Positions 15,250 through 23,525 of a DNA stretch of 64,000 nt are shown here, piece by piece. Position 1 is the stretch's first letter. Each line of letters begins with the position of its first letter. The DNA is from Spirosoma luteum DSM 19990 (GTDB lineage: Bacteria > Bacteroidota > Bacteroidia > Cytophagales > Spirosomataceae): NCBI RefSeq assembly GCF_000374065.1, contig NZ_KB893261.1, positions 1-64,000 of the forward strand, in the 5' to 3' direction. Below the pieces are notes generated by a model. It searched no databases and was not told where the DNA came from. It worked only from the letters and a program-made list of their open reading frames with translations. Both the position numbers and the translations under genes were made by a program.

Positions 15250-16803
15250 ATGCTCACAAACATCCAGCGTACCGGTTTAACGCTTTTTTTGATTGGCTTC
15301 GCTCTGTTCGTCGGTTCGCTAAGCCTGAGTCAGTACCAGTTGACCGATGAGGTATTAACGAGTACGGTAAAGAAAGAACAGTTGGCCGGTATTCAATCGG
15401 CCACGGCCGATATGCGGGGAACTGTATACGGGTCGGCGTTTGGGTTTGTGCGCGACTTTAAAGCCGCCATCGCTAAACTAAACGAGGGGTATAAAGCGCG
15501 GAACGAGAAAGACAAAATCATCAATGACGATTACGCATTCCCGGTTACCAAAGCCGCCAGTATTGGTTTCTTCCCGGACAATAGTCTGCTGTTCTTCTGC
15601 CTGAGTCTGCTGCTGTGCGTGGGGGGCGCATTGCTGTACATCGTGCCAAAGAATCGGCAGATGCCGGGTATCAAGAACAATGGTGTTTTCCATAATCCGG
15701 CCACCAACCGGGGCTGGATTGGCATCGTCATCGGCAGTTTCCTGATTGGATTTTATGTGCTGCTCTACTTCTATCCCGAATACCTGACCAACTGGGTACT
15801 CATGTTTGACCCGCTGAGTCGGCTGCTAAACGGCGGTCCCGCCAGCCAGTGGTTTGTGTATGGCACCCTCTACACACTGGCCATCCTGGTAATGGGTGTT
15901 CGGATGCTGGTCAAATACCGGGGCAATCCCTACCAGCAAATCCGCACGGTATCGGTCATGTTTTTCCAGACCTGCTTTGCGTTTCTGATTCCCGAACTCC
16001 TGTCGCTGTTCAACCAGCCCGCGCAGGACCTGAAAAACATGTGGCCGCTTGACTACAGTTTTTACTTCGACTACCGGCTCGACCAGAAAATTCAGGCTGG
16101 TTCGCTGGGACTTTTTCTGCTGGTATGGGGAACGGCCCTCTGGCTGATTGGTGTGCCCGTAATGACGTACTTCTTTGGCAAACGCTGGTATTGCTCGTGG
16201 GTATGCGGCTGCGGTGGCCTGGCCGAAACCCTCGGCGACCCGTACCGCCAACTGTCTGACAAACGGCTGGTAGCCTGGAAATTCGAGCGCGTGGTGGTGC
16301 ATGGTGTGCTGGTTTTCGCCGTGGTGATGACGGTAGCGGTACTGTACACGTACCTAAGCGGCCAATCGGCCCTGTTTGGGTTTCTGGATTCCTACAGCCT
16401 GCGCTCCAGCTATGGGTTTGCCATCGGCTCCATCTTTGCCGGGGTGGTAGGCACTGGCTTCTATCCCTTCATGGGTAATCGGGTGTGGTGTCGATTTGGC
16501 TGTCCGCTGGCGGCTTATCTGGGTCTGGTCCAACGGTTTAAATCCCGTTTCCGCATTACCACCAATGGCGGGCAGTGTATTTCCTGTGGCAACTGCTCTA
16601 CCTATTGCGAGATGGGTATCGACGTGCGGTGGTACGCGCAGCGCGGTCAGGACATTGTCCGGTCGTCGTGCGTGGGCTGTGGTGTTTGCTCTGCCGTGTG
16701 CCCACGGGGCGTTTTAAACCTGGAGAATGATGATGAGTCAAACCGTATGCCTGCCATAAACCCCATTTTGCTGGGCAATGACGGTATCCGCGTAAGAGTA
16801 TGA
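15250..16803 (+). CDS. NosR/NapH-like membrane polyferredoxin
   Basis: A 517-aa integral membrane protein. Transmembrane segments are seen near residues 7-27, 112-132, 157-175, 200-220, 235-253, 287-309, 350-368 and 390-408. Two cysteine motifs face the same side: WYCSWVCGCGG (Cys315, 319, 321) and WCRFGCPL (Cys414, 418). A soluble tail with two 4Fe-4S ferredoxin motifs follows: CISCGNCSTYC (443-453) and CVGCGVCSAVC (474-484). This layout is that of NosR/NapH/CcoG-type electron carriers between the quinone pool and a redox partner. The N-terminal periplasmic domain (about 30-110) is unlike the FMN-binding domain of NosR. It overlaps the next gene by ATGA. Confidence 0.85.
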   Translation: MLTNIQRTGLTLFLIGFALFVGSLSLSQYQLTDEVLTSTVKKEQLAGIQSATADMRGTVYGSAFGFVRDFKAAIAKLNEGYKARNEKDKIINDDYAFPVTKAASIGFFPDNSLLFFCLSLLLCVGGALLYIVPKNRQMPGIKNNGVFHNPATNRGWIGIVIGSFLIGFYVLLYFYPEYLTNWVLMFDPLSRLLNGGPASQWFVYGTLYTLAILVMGVRMLVKYRGNPYQQIRTVSVMFFQTCFAFLIPELLSLFNQPAQDLKNMWPLDYSFYFDYRLDQKIQAGSLGLFLLVWGTALWLIGVPVMTYFFGKRWYCSWVCGCGGLAETLGDPYRQLSDKRLVAWKFERVVVHGVLVFAVVMTVAVLYTYLSGQSALFGFLDSYSLRSSYGFAIGSIFAGVVGTGFYPFMGNRVWCRFGCPLAAYLGLVQRFKSRFRITTNGGQCISCGNCSTYCEMGIDVRWYAQRGQDIVRSSCVGCGVCSAVCPRGVLNLENDDESNRMPAINPILLGNDGIRVRV

Positions 16804-17486
16804 TGACAGCAATAAGTAACAGAAGCGTAAAATCACGGGTGCAGGAGCCTGACCCCAACTTCCGAAAGCGCCCGAAAACGGGGTTGCTTATCCTGATTAT
16901 CCTAGTGGGTACGCCCCTGGTTGGGTTGGCACAGGTACCCGATAGCACGCAGATCCGGCGGTTTATCATCGACATCGCCGGGATTAAAGTAGGCACCATG
17001 ACGGCCGTGCGTCAGCCAAAGGGCAACCAGACTGTGCAGTACACCATTATCAGTGATGTAAGCGTCAATTTGCTGGTCTACAAAGTGAAGGTGTATTATA
17101 AGATGGTGAGCCTGATGCAGCAGGGTAAACTCCTCCGTTCAATTGTGGAAGCCCAGACCAACAAGGGTAATTTTCTGACCAGAACGGAGTGGAAAAATGA
17201 CCACTACGACATTGTGGCCGAACAGTACAAGTACTCCCGAAAGACCACCGAAACCCGGCCCATTACGTATATTCTGAGCAACGTATACTTCGGCGAACCC
17301 GTTGGCCGAAGCCGCATCTATTCGGAGTACTTCGGCGACTACTTCGCTTTTTCGTCGCCCACGAAAGGAGCCTACACCGCCCGACTTAGCGACCGGGAAG
17401 ATGAGTACGAATATGAAGGTGGTCAGTTAGTGAAAATCATCAAGAAAAACTCCCTCAGGAACTTCATCATCCGCCCGGTAAGGTAA
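16800..17486 (+). CDS. DUF6134 family secreted protein
   Basis: A 228-aa protein. An N-terminal charged stretch leads to a hydrophobic signal segment (LLILIILVGTPLVGLAQ, about 29-45) and a beta-rich domain (RRFIIDIAGIKVGTMTA, YTIISDVSVNLLVYKVKVYY, TYILSNVYFGEP) that fits the DUF6134 family of Bacteroidota. The start codon overlaps the stop of the polyferredoxin (ATGA), so the two are translationally coupled and it belongs to the same operon. DUF6134 proteins have no assigned activity. Periplasmic location beside a membrane electron carrier suggests a supporting role for the complex, which is inference. Confidence 0.75.
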   Translation: MMTAISNRSVKSRVQEPDPNFRKRPKTGLLILIILVGTPLVGLAQVPDSTQIRRFIIDIAGIKVGTMTAVRQPKGNQTVQYTIISDVSVNLLVYKVKVYYKMVSLMQQGKLLRSIVEAQTNKGNFLTRTEWKNDHYDIVAEQYKYSRKTTETRPITYILSNVYFGEPVGRSRIYSEYFGDYFAFSSPTKGAYTARLSDREDEYEYEGGQLVKIIKKNSLRNFIIRPVR

Positions 17487-17747
17487 GATGGCGTGGGGGA
17501 GGTCAGGATCTCAAGTTCGGTGGATGATAGAGATACTCCTGCGTCGGGATGACAAAAACTTGCCATCTCCTGAAATCCTAACACCTTCGACCTCTATATC
17601 ATCTACCACGTCTGGAAGGTTCAGCAAAAAGCGATGTTCGTAAACGAGTTGTCTTTTCTAATCTACCTCTACCGGAAAAGACACTAAACCGCTCACAATG
17701 GAAGCCATTACCACTCGGTGATTGACTTTTTCGTTATACGACCGGTG
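17487..17747. repeat. Intergenic region with a GTCAT-CCGAC-type repeat
   Basis: This spacer has no gene. The segment 17530-17553, read on the minus strand as GTCATCCCGACGCAGG then AGTATCTC, resembles the GTCAT-n-CCGACG...GGAATCTC type of short repeat scattered between genes in many Bacteroidota genomes. No terminator with a T-run is evident after the DUF6134 gene. Confidence 0.35.
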
Positions 17748-18299
17748 TTACCGCTGAAAAACGGGTCGGGTGAATGGTGGCTGGAGGAGCAGGTGAAAAG
17801 AGTTTTCATCACCCAGAGAAATGGCCCGGCGGAGGTCATTTTCGGCCTGCGGGAGCTGACGGAGTTCAATTCGCGCCAGAGCACGCCAGCGGTAGGCATC
17901 GGGTTGCTCATCCCGGAAATGCCAGACCGCTTTGTCGAACTCACGGAATGCCTGCTGGAATTCATTGGTCCGGTAATACGAAACACCCCTGTCGAGGTAG
18001 CAGTCGGCAAGCGTATTATCCCGGTTCAGGGCTTCGGTCAGGTCGTAGATGGCAGAGTAGTAATTTGCCTGGGCTAGCTGGCATTTGCCCCGGTAGGCAT
18101 ACGCAATGGCTGATTTGGGATGCTGCCGAACGATGTTGTCGAAATAAGTGTGAGCCTCAGTAATGGCTGATTGGTTGAAGAGGTCTATACCTTTTTTGAA
18201 TCGTTTCTGGTCCTTATCGGCGTCAGTGTCATGGTCGACCATGTAATACCGAATGGTTAAATAAATACCAAAAAACAGACACAATAACGCAACTTCCAT
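17748..18299 (-). CDS. Membrane-anchored tetratricopeptide repeat protein
   Basis: A 183-aa protein with an N-terminal transmembrane segment (MEVALLCLFFGIYLTIRYYM) followed by about four TPR units: ITEAHTYFDNIVRQHPKSAI, AYAYRGKCQLAQANYYSAI, ADCYLDRGVSYYRTNEF and AYRWRALARIELRQLPQAE. TPR proteins mediate protein contacts; no partner is evident here. It is a single gene on the minus strand between a gene-free spacer and the MmcQ gene, with about 70 bp on its upstream side. Confidence 0.8.
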   Translation of the reverse strand: MEVALLCLFFGIYLTIRYYMVDHDTDADKDQKRFKKGIDLFNQSAITEAHTYFDNIVRQHPKSAIAYAYRGKCQLAQANYYSAIYDLTEALNRDNTLADCYLDRGVSYYRTNEFQQAFREFDKAVWHFRDEQPDAYRWRALARIELRQLPQAENDLRRAISLGDENSFHLLLQPPFTRPVFQR

Positions 18300-18367
18300 A
18301 TCCCCCTCCGATTGCTTCTATCGATACTAATTTAAGGAAAAGCGCCCTTTTCCTGCAAACCGCAGCA

Positions 18368-18733
18368 TTATTTTAATTCGGCCTGAATGGCTTTGGGTAA
18401 ACTCTTTCTGACCAGTTCATAGGAGTGGTCTATCCATTCGTGAACGTCAACCGTTCGAACGCTGCCGTCAAGGGTGACGGTGTTCCAGTGGGTCTTGTTC
18501 ATGTGGTAACCGGGCGTTACAGAGGAATGTTCTTCCCGCAGCAGCACGGCTCGTTCGGGGTCGCATTTCAGGTTTATGGTCGTTGGCATACGCTCCGTAG
18601 CCAGTAGCGCGAACATCTTACCCGGCGTTCCGGCAGCCCCCACCTTAAACACCAGCGCATCACCGCCAAACGGAAATGATTCGGACACGCCGGGTTTAAT
18701 TAGGCAGTATTCACGCAGGCTCTCAATATTCAT
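18368..18733 (-). CDS. MmcQ/YjbR family protein
   Basis: A 121-aa protein with the MmcQ/YjbR pattern: N-terminal EYCLIKPGVSESFPFG, middle KMFALLATERMPTTINLKCD, then TPGYHMNKTHWNTVTLDG and a C-terminal helix SYELVRKSLPK. The fold is related to the double-wing DNA-binding motif, although DNA binding has not been shown for most members. Its ATG overlaps the stop of the small membrane protein gene upstream (ATGA), so they form a two-gene unit. Confidence 0.9.
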   Translation of the reverse strand: MNIESLREYCLIKPGVSESFPFGGDALVFKVGAAGTPGKMFALLATERMPTTINLKCDPERAVLLREEHSSVTPGYHMNKTHWNTVTLDGSVRTVDVHEWIDHSYELVRKSLPKAIQAELK

Positions 18734-18924
18734 CGCACGCAGTGTCGGACGGTATAAATAAGGATGGCTATCAAAAACATGACAATCGAAATTCGATTGA
18801 TTCCGTGCATCATACGCAGGTTGACACTGGTTGGGTGGTTCGGGTCGGGCTTCCGAAACACGCGCAGGAAATAAGAGAAAACGGGACCTATTTTGAGGTA
18901 ATCAATGAATCTGTTCACGAGCAA
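18730..18924 (-). CDS. Small membrane protein, DUF6728-like
   Basis: A 64-aa protein (MLVNRFIDYLKIGPVFSYFL, then FRKPDPNHPTSVNLRMMHGI) with one C-terminal transmembrane helix (ISIVMFLIAILIYTVRH). The pattern of YLKIGxVFSYF, KxDPxxPTxxNLRxMHGIN and a final helix fits small membrane proteins of Bacteroidota I recall as DUF6728. It overlaps the MmcQ start by 4 bp (ATGA), which supports its being a real gene despite its size. The function is unknown. Confidence 0.75.
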   Translation of the reverse strand: MLVNRFIDYLKIGPVFSYFLRVFRKPDPNHPTSVNLRMMHGINRISIVMFLIAILIYTVRHCVR

Positions 18925-19059
18925 TTAACGGATAATGGACCGCGCGGGCAGCCCCGAATAAGTAATGAAAAAGACTAGGTAACCACACAACTAAGTAACA
19001 AACGCGAGGGGAAAAACATTACTTTTCGTGTAGTTGTATTGTTCATTACTCACCTAATA

Positions 19060-21096
19060 TTATTCAGTTACCAGGCTTGGTTCAATCCACCGCGCATCTT
19101 CCCGGATGAGTTCAATTAGTTCATCGACAGCCCGGTGGGCGGGAACCGATTTTTTGATGACCTGCTGCCCCCGGTACAGGGCAATCTTGTCGCGACCGAT
19201 ACCCACATAGCCATAATCGGCATCGGCCATCTCGCCCGGCCCGTTCACGATGCAACCCATAATGCCAATTTTCACCCCCTTCAGGTGATCCGTGCGCTGG
19301 CGGATGTGAGCCGTTGTCTCCTGCAAATCGAACAGCGTACGGCCGCAGGATGGACACGATATATACTCGGTTTTGGTGATGCGGGTACGGGCGGCCTGCA
19401 AAATGCCAAAGGCCAGACTGTTGAGCGTTTTTAAGTTTCCGCCTTCCGGCTGTGCCAGCATAATCCCATCCCCCAGGCCATCGATCAGCAATCCACCTAC
19501 GTCGGTAGCAGCATACAGGGGAATATCGTCATCCGGCACGCCGATGTAACTTCGCTGTACCGCAACTGGTGTTGTTAAACCCTGGTTAATCAACTCAACA
19601 AACAACCGGCGTAGTTCCGGCATGGCGTGGGCACTATTGGTTTGGATGAGCAGTACAACGGTCTGGTCATTACGCAGCCTGTCGAGCAGGTTTCCCGAAA
19701 GCTCCACTATGGATAGCTGCACGAAGTTGAGCCGGGCATGCAGGGGCGTTTTCTCCGTTTCGGCCTGTGTGTATTCCGCTGCGGTCAGTAGCGGAAAGGT
19801 GTTGATAGTATCGGTAACCGTCTGCCAGACGCCGTAATCCAGAATCTGCTTCAGACCATTCGGCAGCATGAAGGCCGCCGGATGAGCACCCGTATACACG
19901 TAGTCGGCACCCAGGTCATTCATCCGCCACTTATCGGGTTCGGGCAGGTAAAAGTGCCCGATGGGCTTCAGGTCGTCATGCTCCGTAATGGGTGTCAGGC
20001 TAAAATCGGCAATAACACGCGGTACATTCTGACCACCAAAATTGGCAACCGAATGAGTCGTTCGGCGGGTATACCGGAATGGGTCAATCGGGTAAGTCGT
20101 GATGGCCGGCATTGGCTGGCTCATTTCTGCCCGCTTTGTATACCGGTCAATCAACGCCTGCGCTACGGGGGCTTCCCGCTCCGGCTCCTCCGTGAGCGAT
20201 ACCCGAACGGTATCACCAATGCCATCTTCCAGCAGCGTACCGATACCCAGTGCCGACTTGATGCGGCCATCCTCGGCTTCGCCCGCTTCGGTTACCCCGA
20301 GGTGCAGCGGATACGGTTTCAGTCCCTCCTCGTCCAGCCGCTGCACCAGCAACCGGTACGCCTGTACCATCACCTGCGGGTTGCTGGATTTCATACTGAG
20401 TACAATATTATAATACTGCTCGTCCTCACAAATGCGCAGAAACTCCAGGGCCGACTCCACCATGCCCACGGGCGTATCGCCGTAGCGGCTCAGAATCCGG
20501 TCGGAGAGGGAGCCGTGGTTGGTGCCGATGCGCATGGCCGTACCGTATTCCTTACAGATGCGCACCAGCGGCAGGAACTTGGCCCGGATACGCTCCAGTT
20601 CGGCGGCATAGGCATCGTCGGTATAGTCAATGAACTCGAAGCGCTTACGGTCGGCATAGTTACCGGGGTTGATGCGGACTTTCTCCACAATCCGGGCGGC
20701 CAGTTCTGCCGCGTTGGGCGTGAAGTGGATATCGGCAATCAATGGCGTGGTGTAGCCCCGCGCCCGCAGTCCCTTGCGAATGTTCTCCAGATTCTGGGCT
20801 TCCTTCACGCTGGGGGCCGTAATCCGAATGTACTCACACCCGGCCTCAATCATCCGGATACTCTGCTCCACCGACCCCTCCGTATCCATCGTATCGATGG
20901 TAGTCATGGATTGCACCCGGATAGGATAGTCGGACCCCATGGGCACATCACCAATTGTAACCGTTATGGTTTTCCGGCGAGTGTACTGCGTAAGCGAAGG
21001 AGTATACAGGACACCCGGTGTGGATTCACCCGGTGTGGATTGTTCCAGTGAATGAGCAATGGGTGCAATAGAGGGGGTAAGCAGCGAATCGAGCAT
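19060..21096 (-). CDS. ispG: 4-hydroxy-3-methylbut-2-enyl diphosphate synthase (flavodoxin/ferredoxin)
   Basis: IspG/GcpE of 678 aa, which makes HMBPP from MEcPP in the MEP isoprenoid pathway in the cytoplasm. The N-terminal TIM barrel starts at about residue 37 (RRKTITVTIGDVPMGSDYPI). The C-terminal 4Fe-4S domain carries CPSCGRTLFDL and GCIVNGPGE with the conserved Cys and Glu. It is the long form with an insert of about 260 residues between the two domains, as in Bacteroidota, Chlamydiae and plants, against about 370 residues in E. coli. The first 36 residues are variable, so the start could be slightly later. It is a single gene with its promoter presumably within 21097-21377. Confidence 0.95.
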   Translation of the reverse strand: MLDSLLTPSIAPIAHSLEQSTPGESTPGVLYTPSLTQYTRRKTITVTIGDVPMGSDYPIRVQSMTTIDTMDTEGSVEQSIRMIEAGCEYIRITAPSVKEAQNLENIRKGLRARGYTTPLIADIHFTPNAAELAARIVEKVRINPGNYADRKRFEFIDYTDDAYAAELERIRAKFLPLVRICKEYGTAMRIGTNHGSLSDRILSRYGDTPVGMVESALEFLRICEDEQYYNIVLSMKSSNPQVMVQAYRLLVQRLDEEGLKPYPLHLGVTEAGEAEDGRIKSALGIGTLLEDGIGDTVRVSLTEEPEREAPVAQALIDRYTKRAEMSQPMPAITTYPIDPFRYTRRTTHSVANFGGQNVPRVIADFSLTPITEHDDLKPIGHFYLPEPDKWRMNDLGADYVYTGAHPAAFMLPNGLKQILDYGVWQTVTDTINTFPLLTAAEYTQAETEKTPLHARLNFVQLSIVELSGNLLDRLRNDQTVVLLIQTNSAHAMPELRRLFVELINQGLTTPVAVQRSYIGVPDDDIPLYAATDVGGLLIDGLGDGIMLAQPEGGNLKTLNSLAFGILQAARTRITKTEYISCPSCGRTLFDLQETTAHIRQRTDHLKGVKIGIMGCIVNGPGEMADADYGYVGIGRDKIALYRGQQVIKKSVPAHRAVDELIELIREDARWIEPSLVTE

Positions 21097-21377
21097 ACAG
21101 GTAGTGACGGGGCCATTTAGATAGACAAAAGTACGGAAAAAGCCGCTGTCCAGTTTGGTAGCCGGTCAACTGGAAAACGTAAGGTGTAGCGTAAATGTTC
21201 GCCTTTGCCGGGAAACAACATCCGTGTAAATGCGATTGACAATGAGCCCATTAGATAACAGAGAGTAAACAAAAGGGGCAATTGCCAGTTGATTCGTTCG
21301 GAGACTGGACGTGTATACGAAATCAGGATTAAGTTAAAAATTAGGCATACAACCAATTAACTAATACAAACAACGTC

Positions 21378-21758
21378 ATGAAAACCAATCTATTCAGTGC
21401 CCTGGCATTAAGTCTGTTGCTCACCGCTGGCGCCTATGCTCAGGAGAACACGGCCATGAGCAAGCAGGAACGAAAAGAAATGCGCCGGGAAGTAAAGGCC
21501 GAACGGAAAGCCCGCGTAAAGAAAGATCTCAAAAACGCCGGAGAGCATATAGAGGATGCTACGGAAGAAATGGGGCAGGGGGTGAAGCGCAAAGCAAAAG
21601 TAGCCGGTGCCGCTGTGGATACCACGGCTCAAAAGGTAGGCCGGGCGGTTGATAAAGGCCTGGACAAAGCTGAAAATGCCATTGTTACCGAAGCCGACAG
21701 AATAAAAGCCCGTCGCGATTCGACACAGGCTGCCAAAGCCCGGCGCGACACGTTATAA
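21378..21758 (+). CDS. Small secreted, highly charged alpha-helical protein
   Basis: A 126-aa protein with a signal peptide (about 1-21, LLLTAGAYAQ). The mature part is very rich in Lys, Arg, Ala and Glu in heptad-like order (KQERKEMRREVKAERKARV, then EDATEEMGQGVKRKA and DKGLDKAENAIVTEADRI). This resembles LEA or apolipoprotein-like amphipathic helices and is probably a periplasmic stress or envelope protein; I do not recognise a named family. It has its own leader and a strong hairpin terminator 16 bp after the stop. Confidence 0.7.
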   Translation: MKTNLFSALALSLLLTAGAYAQENTAMSKQERKEMRREVKAERKARVKKDLKNAGEHIEDATEEMGQGVKRKAKVAGAAVDTTAQKVGRAVDKGLDKAENAIVTEADRIKARRDSTQAAKARRDTL

Positions 21759-21774
21759 TATAATACAGGTTCGT

Positions 21775-21816
21775 GTAGAGACCGCACCGGCAATCCCTTG
21801 CCGGTGCGGTCTCTAC
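21775..21816. terminator. Strong bidirectional hairpin terminator
   Basis: A 19-bp perfect inverted repeat (21775-21793 with 21798-21816) with a 4-nt loop TCCC lies between two convergent genes. The right arm covers the stop codon of the acyltransferase gene (21813-21815). It lacks a long T-run but is very GC-rich. Confidence 0.75.
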
Positions 21817-22685
21817 TTTAGTTTGACCTCAATCTTCGCGTATTTCCCGCGCCAGTGTTTCCACCGTTTGTGCGACCAAAGCCAGTCGGACGGATTTTCC
21901 CGGATGGTGTTTTCAATCAAATCCCGGTATCGTTCCATGATGGTGCCGAGGGGTAAGTCATCATAAGGTGGTTCGGCAACAAGTTTAAAAGTGGCTTCGT
22001 AATAACCCCGCTGGATCCGCACAATTTCCATGTAAAACACCGGTAGTTTCTGCCGACGGGCTAACCGCTCAGAGCCGGGGTAGAAGGGGGAATCCCGGTG
22101 CAGAAAGTCGGTCCAGAAAGCCTGTTCCGGTACATCGGGAACCTGGTCGGACCCCAGGGCAATCAGGCGGGGATTATGCCTGTTAGCCGCCATGTGCCGG
22201 GGCAGGTTATGCATGGACACCACGTTGCCGCCAAAATGAGACCGGATATAGAATAGTAACTTTCCGGAAAAAGCACTCGTCAGTGGTTTATATACAATGT
22301 CAATCGGGATGTTATGAGTCTGAATGGCCTGGGCAAACCACTCCCAGTTTCCCTGGTGGGAACCCATCCCGATAACGATTTGCCCCGCTTGTAGTCTTGA
22401 TCGAACGATATCGGCATTGGTGATACGGATACGGCGATTCATTTCATCGACAGACAAGGCCGGTATCTTGATCGTTTCAACGATAATATCGGCTAAGTTG
22501 TGGTAAAAGCCGTTTGCGATTTGCTGAATGCTACGGTCTGATTTTTCGGGAAATGATAGGCGTAAATTGGCTAGAATGACCTGCCTGCGATACCGGATCA
22601 CGTAGCGCATCAAAAAGTACAGCACATCGGAAATGCCATAAAGTACTCCAAACGGTAGCCGGGATAAAAATCGAAAAAATATCAT
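21813..22685 (-). CDS. LpxL/HtrB-type lysophospholipid acyltransferase
   Basis: A 290-aa protein with an N-terminal membrane anchor (FRFLSRLPFGVLYGISDVLY) and the LABLAT acyltransferase motifs: MGSHQGNWEW (HxxxxE-like: His and Glu catalytic pair), then IDIVYKPL and FLHRDSPFYPGSERLAR. The C-terminal ENPSDWLWSHKRWKHW is the conserved WxWxHxRW-type ending. It should add a secondary acyl chain to lipid A or a related lipid on the cytoplasmic face of the inner membrane. It stands alone, divergent from the WbqC-like gene. Confidence 0.9.
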   Translation of the reverse strand: MIFFRFLSRLPFGVLYGISDVLYFLMRYVIRYRRQVILANLRLSFPEKSDRSIQQIANGFYHNLADIIVETIKIPALSVDEMNRRIRITNADIVRSRLQAGQIVIGMGSHQGNWEWFAQAIQTHNIPIDIVYKPLTSAFSGKLLFYIRSHFGGNVVSMHNLPRHMAANRHNPRLIALGSDQVPDVPEQAFWTDFLHRDSPFYPGSERLARRQKLPVFYMEIVRIQRGYYEATFKLVAEPPYDDLPLGTIMERYRDLIENTIRENPSDWLWSHKRWKHWRGKYAKIEVKLK

Positions 22686-22807
22686 TCAGTAAACATATTC
22701 CGGGCAATGCCCATGAGACCGGTTTTGCCAATACATTAAAAAAATACTAAAGTCCGTCGGTCGTATTGAATTTTTGCTTTATTTGTGAACGGATAGATAA
22801 CTAGTTA

Positions 22808-23461
22808 TTGGAAACGTTCCTGTTAGCCCCTTCACCGACGAATTTACTCATTGAATTACATTATTTGCCCTGTTTGGATTACATATCGGGGCTGATGCGA
22901 TACGGAGGGGTGCAACTGGAAGCCCAGGAACATTATCAGAAGCAAAGTTACAGAAATCGGTGCTACATACAGACGGCCAACAAAGTAGATGCGCTGACGG
23001 TGCCCGTTCAAAGAGGAACGCATCACCAGCCCATCCGCGACCTTAAACTGGCAACTGATCGTTCCTGGCAGCTGCACCACTGGCGCAGTTTACAGGCTGC
23101 CTACGGTAAGGCTCCCTTTTTTGAGTACTACGCGCCCGATTTTGCGCCTGTTTATCAGAAGAGCTGGAGTTTTTTGTTTGATTTGACCTACGAACTGCTG
23201 ACAATTTGTCTGAAATCAATGCAGGTGCGCATACCCCTGAACCTGACAAAATGGTACGATAAAACGGTTGCAGTCGGCCTATTTGACGGGCGGTCAAAAG
23301 TGAAACCAAGTAATAAGCAGGAAACGTATATATTCCATCAGCCAGTCAGCTATCCGCAAAACTTTGGCCAGGAGTTTGTACCTAATCTTAGTATTATAGA
23401 CCTGTTGTTTTGCCAGGGACCGGCCGCTGTGGACGTGTTGATGGCTGGCCTTCGGGAGTGA
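22808..23461 (+). CDS. WbqC-like family protein
   Basis: A 217-aa protein starting at TTG 22808 (METFLLAPSPTN); no better start covers the conserved N terminus. WbqC-like features are LLIELHYLPCLDYISGLM, a QEHYQKQSYRNRCYI block, LTVPVQRGTHHQPIRDLKL and HWRSLQAAYGKAPFFEYY. The family is linked to polysaccharide or sugar modification loci and is thought to act on a glycan precursor, but the activity is unproven. It ends 64 bp before clpC. Co-transcription is possible, though clpC has its own good AGGAGA leader. Confidence 0.83.
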   Translation: METFLLAPSPTNLLIELHYLPCLDYISGLMRYGGVQLEAQEHYQKQSYRNRCYIQTANKVDALTVPVQRGTHHQPIRDLKLATDRSWQLHHWRSLQAAYGKAPFFEYYAPDFAPVYQKSWSFLFDLTYELLTICLKSMQVRIPLNLTKWYDKTVAVGLFDGRSKVKPSNKQETYIFHQPVSYPQNFGQEFVPNLSIIDLLFCQGPAAVDVLMAGLRE

Positions 23462-23525
23462 ACAAATCCTTAAAACTCTTCGTTAGGACAGTGTAGCACG
23501 CATACCTAAGGAGACCCTAAAACGA

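Noticed and set aside
19882..21051. 389-residue open frame on the plus strand
   Set aside because: It is antisense to ispG and shows no recognisable motif; ispG explains the region.
21117..21356. 79-residue minus-strand frame upstream of ispG
   Set aside because: It has two hydrophobic stretches but no family pattern, no clear leader, and lies in the likely promoter region of ispG and of the divergent small protein. A real small membrane protein is not excluded.
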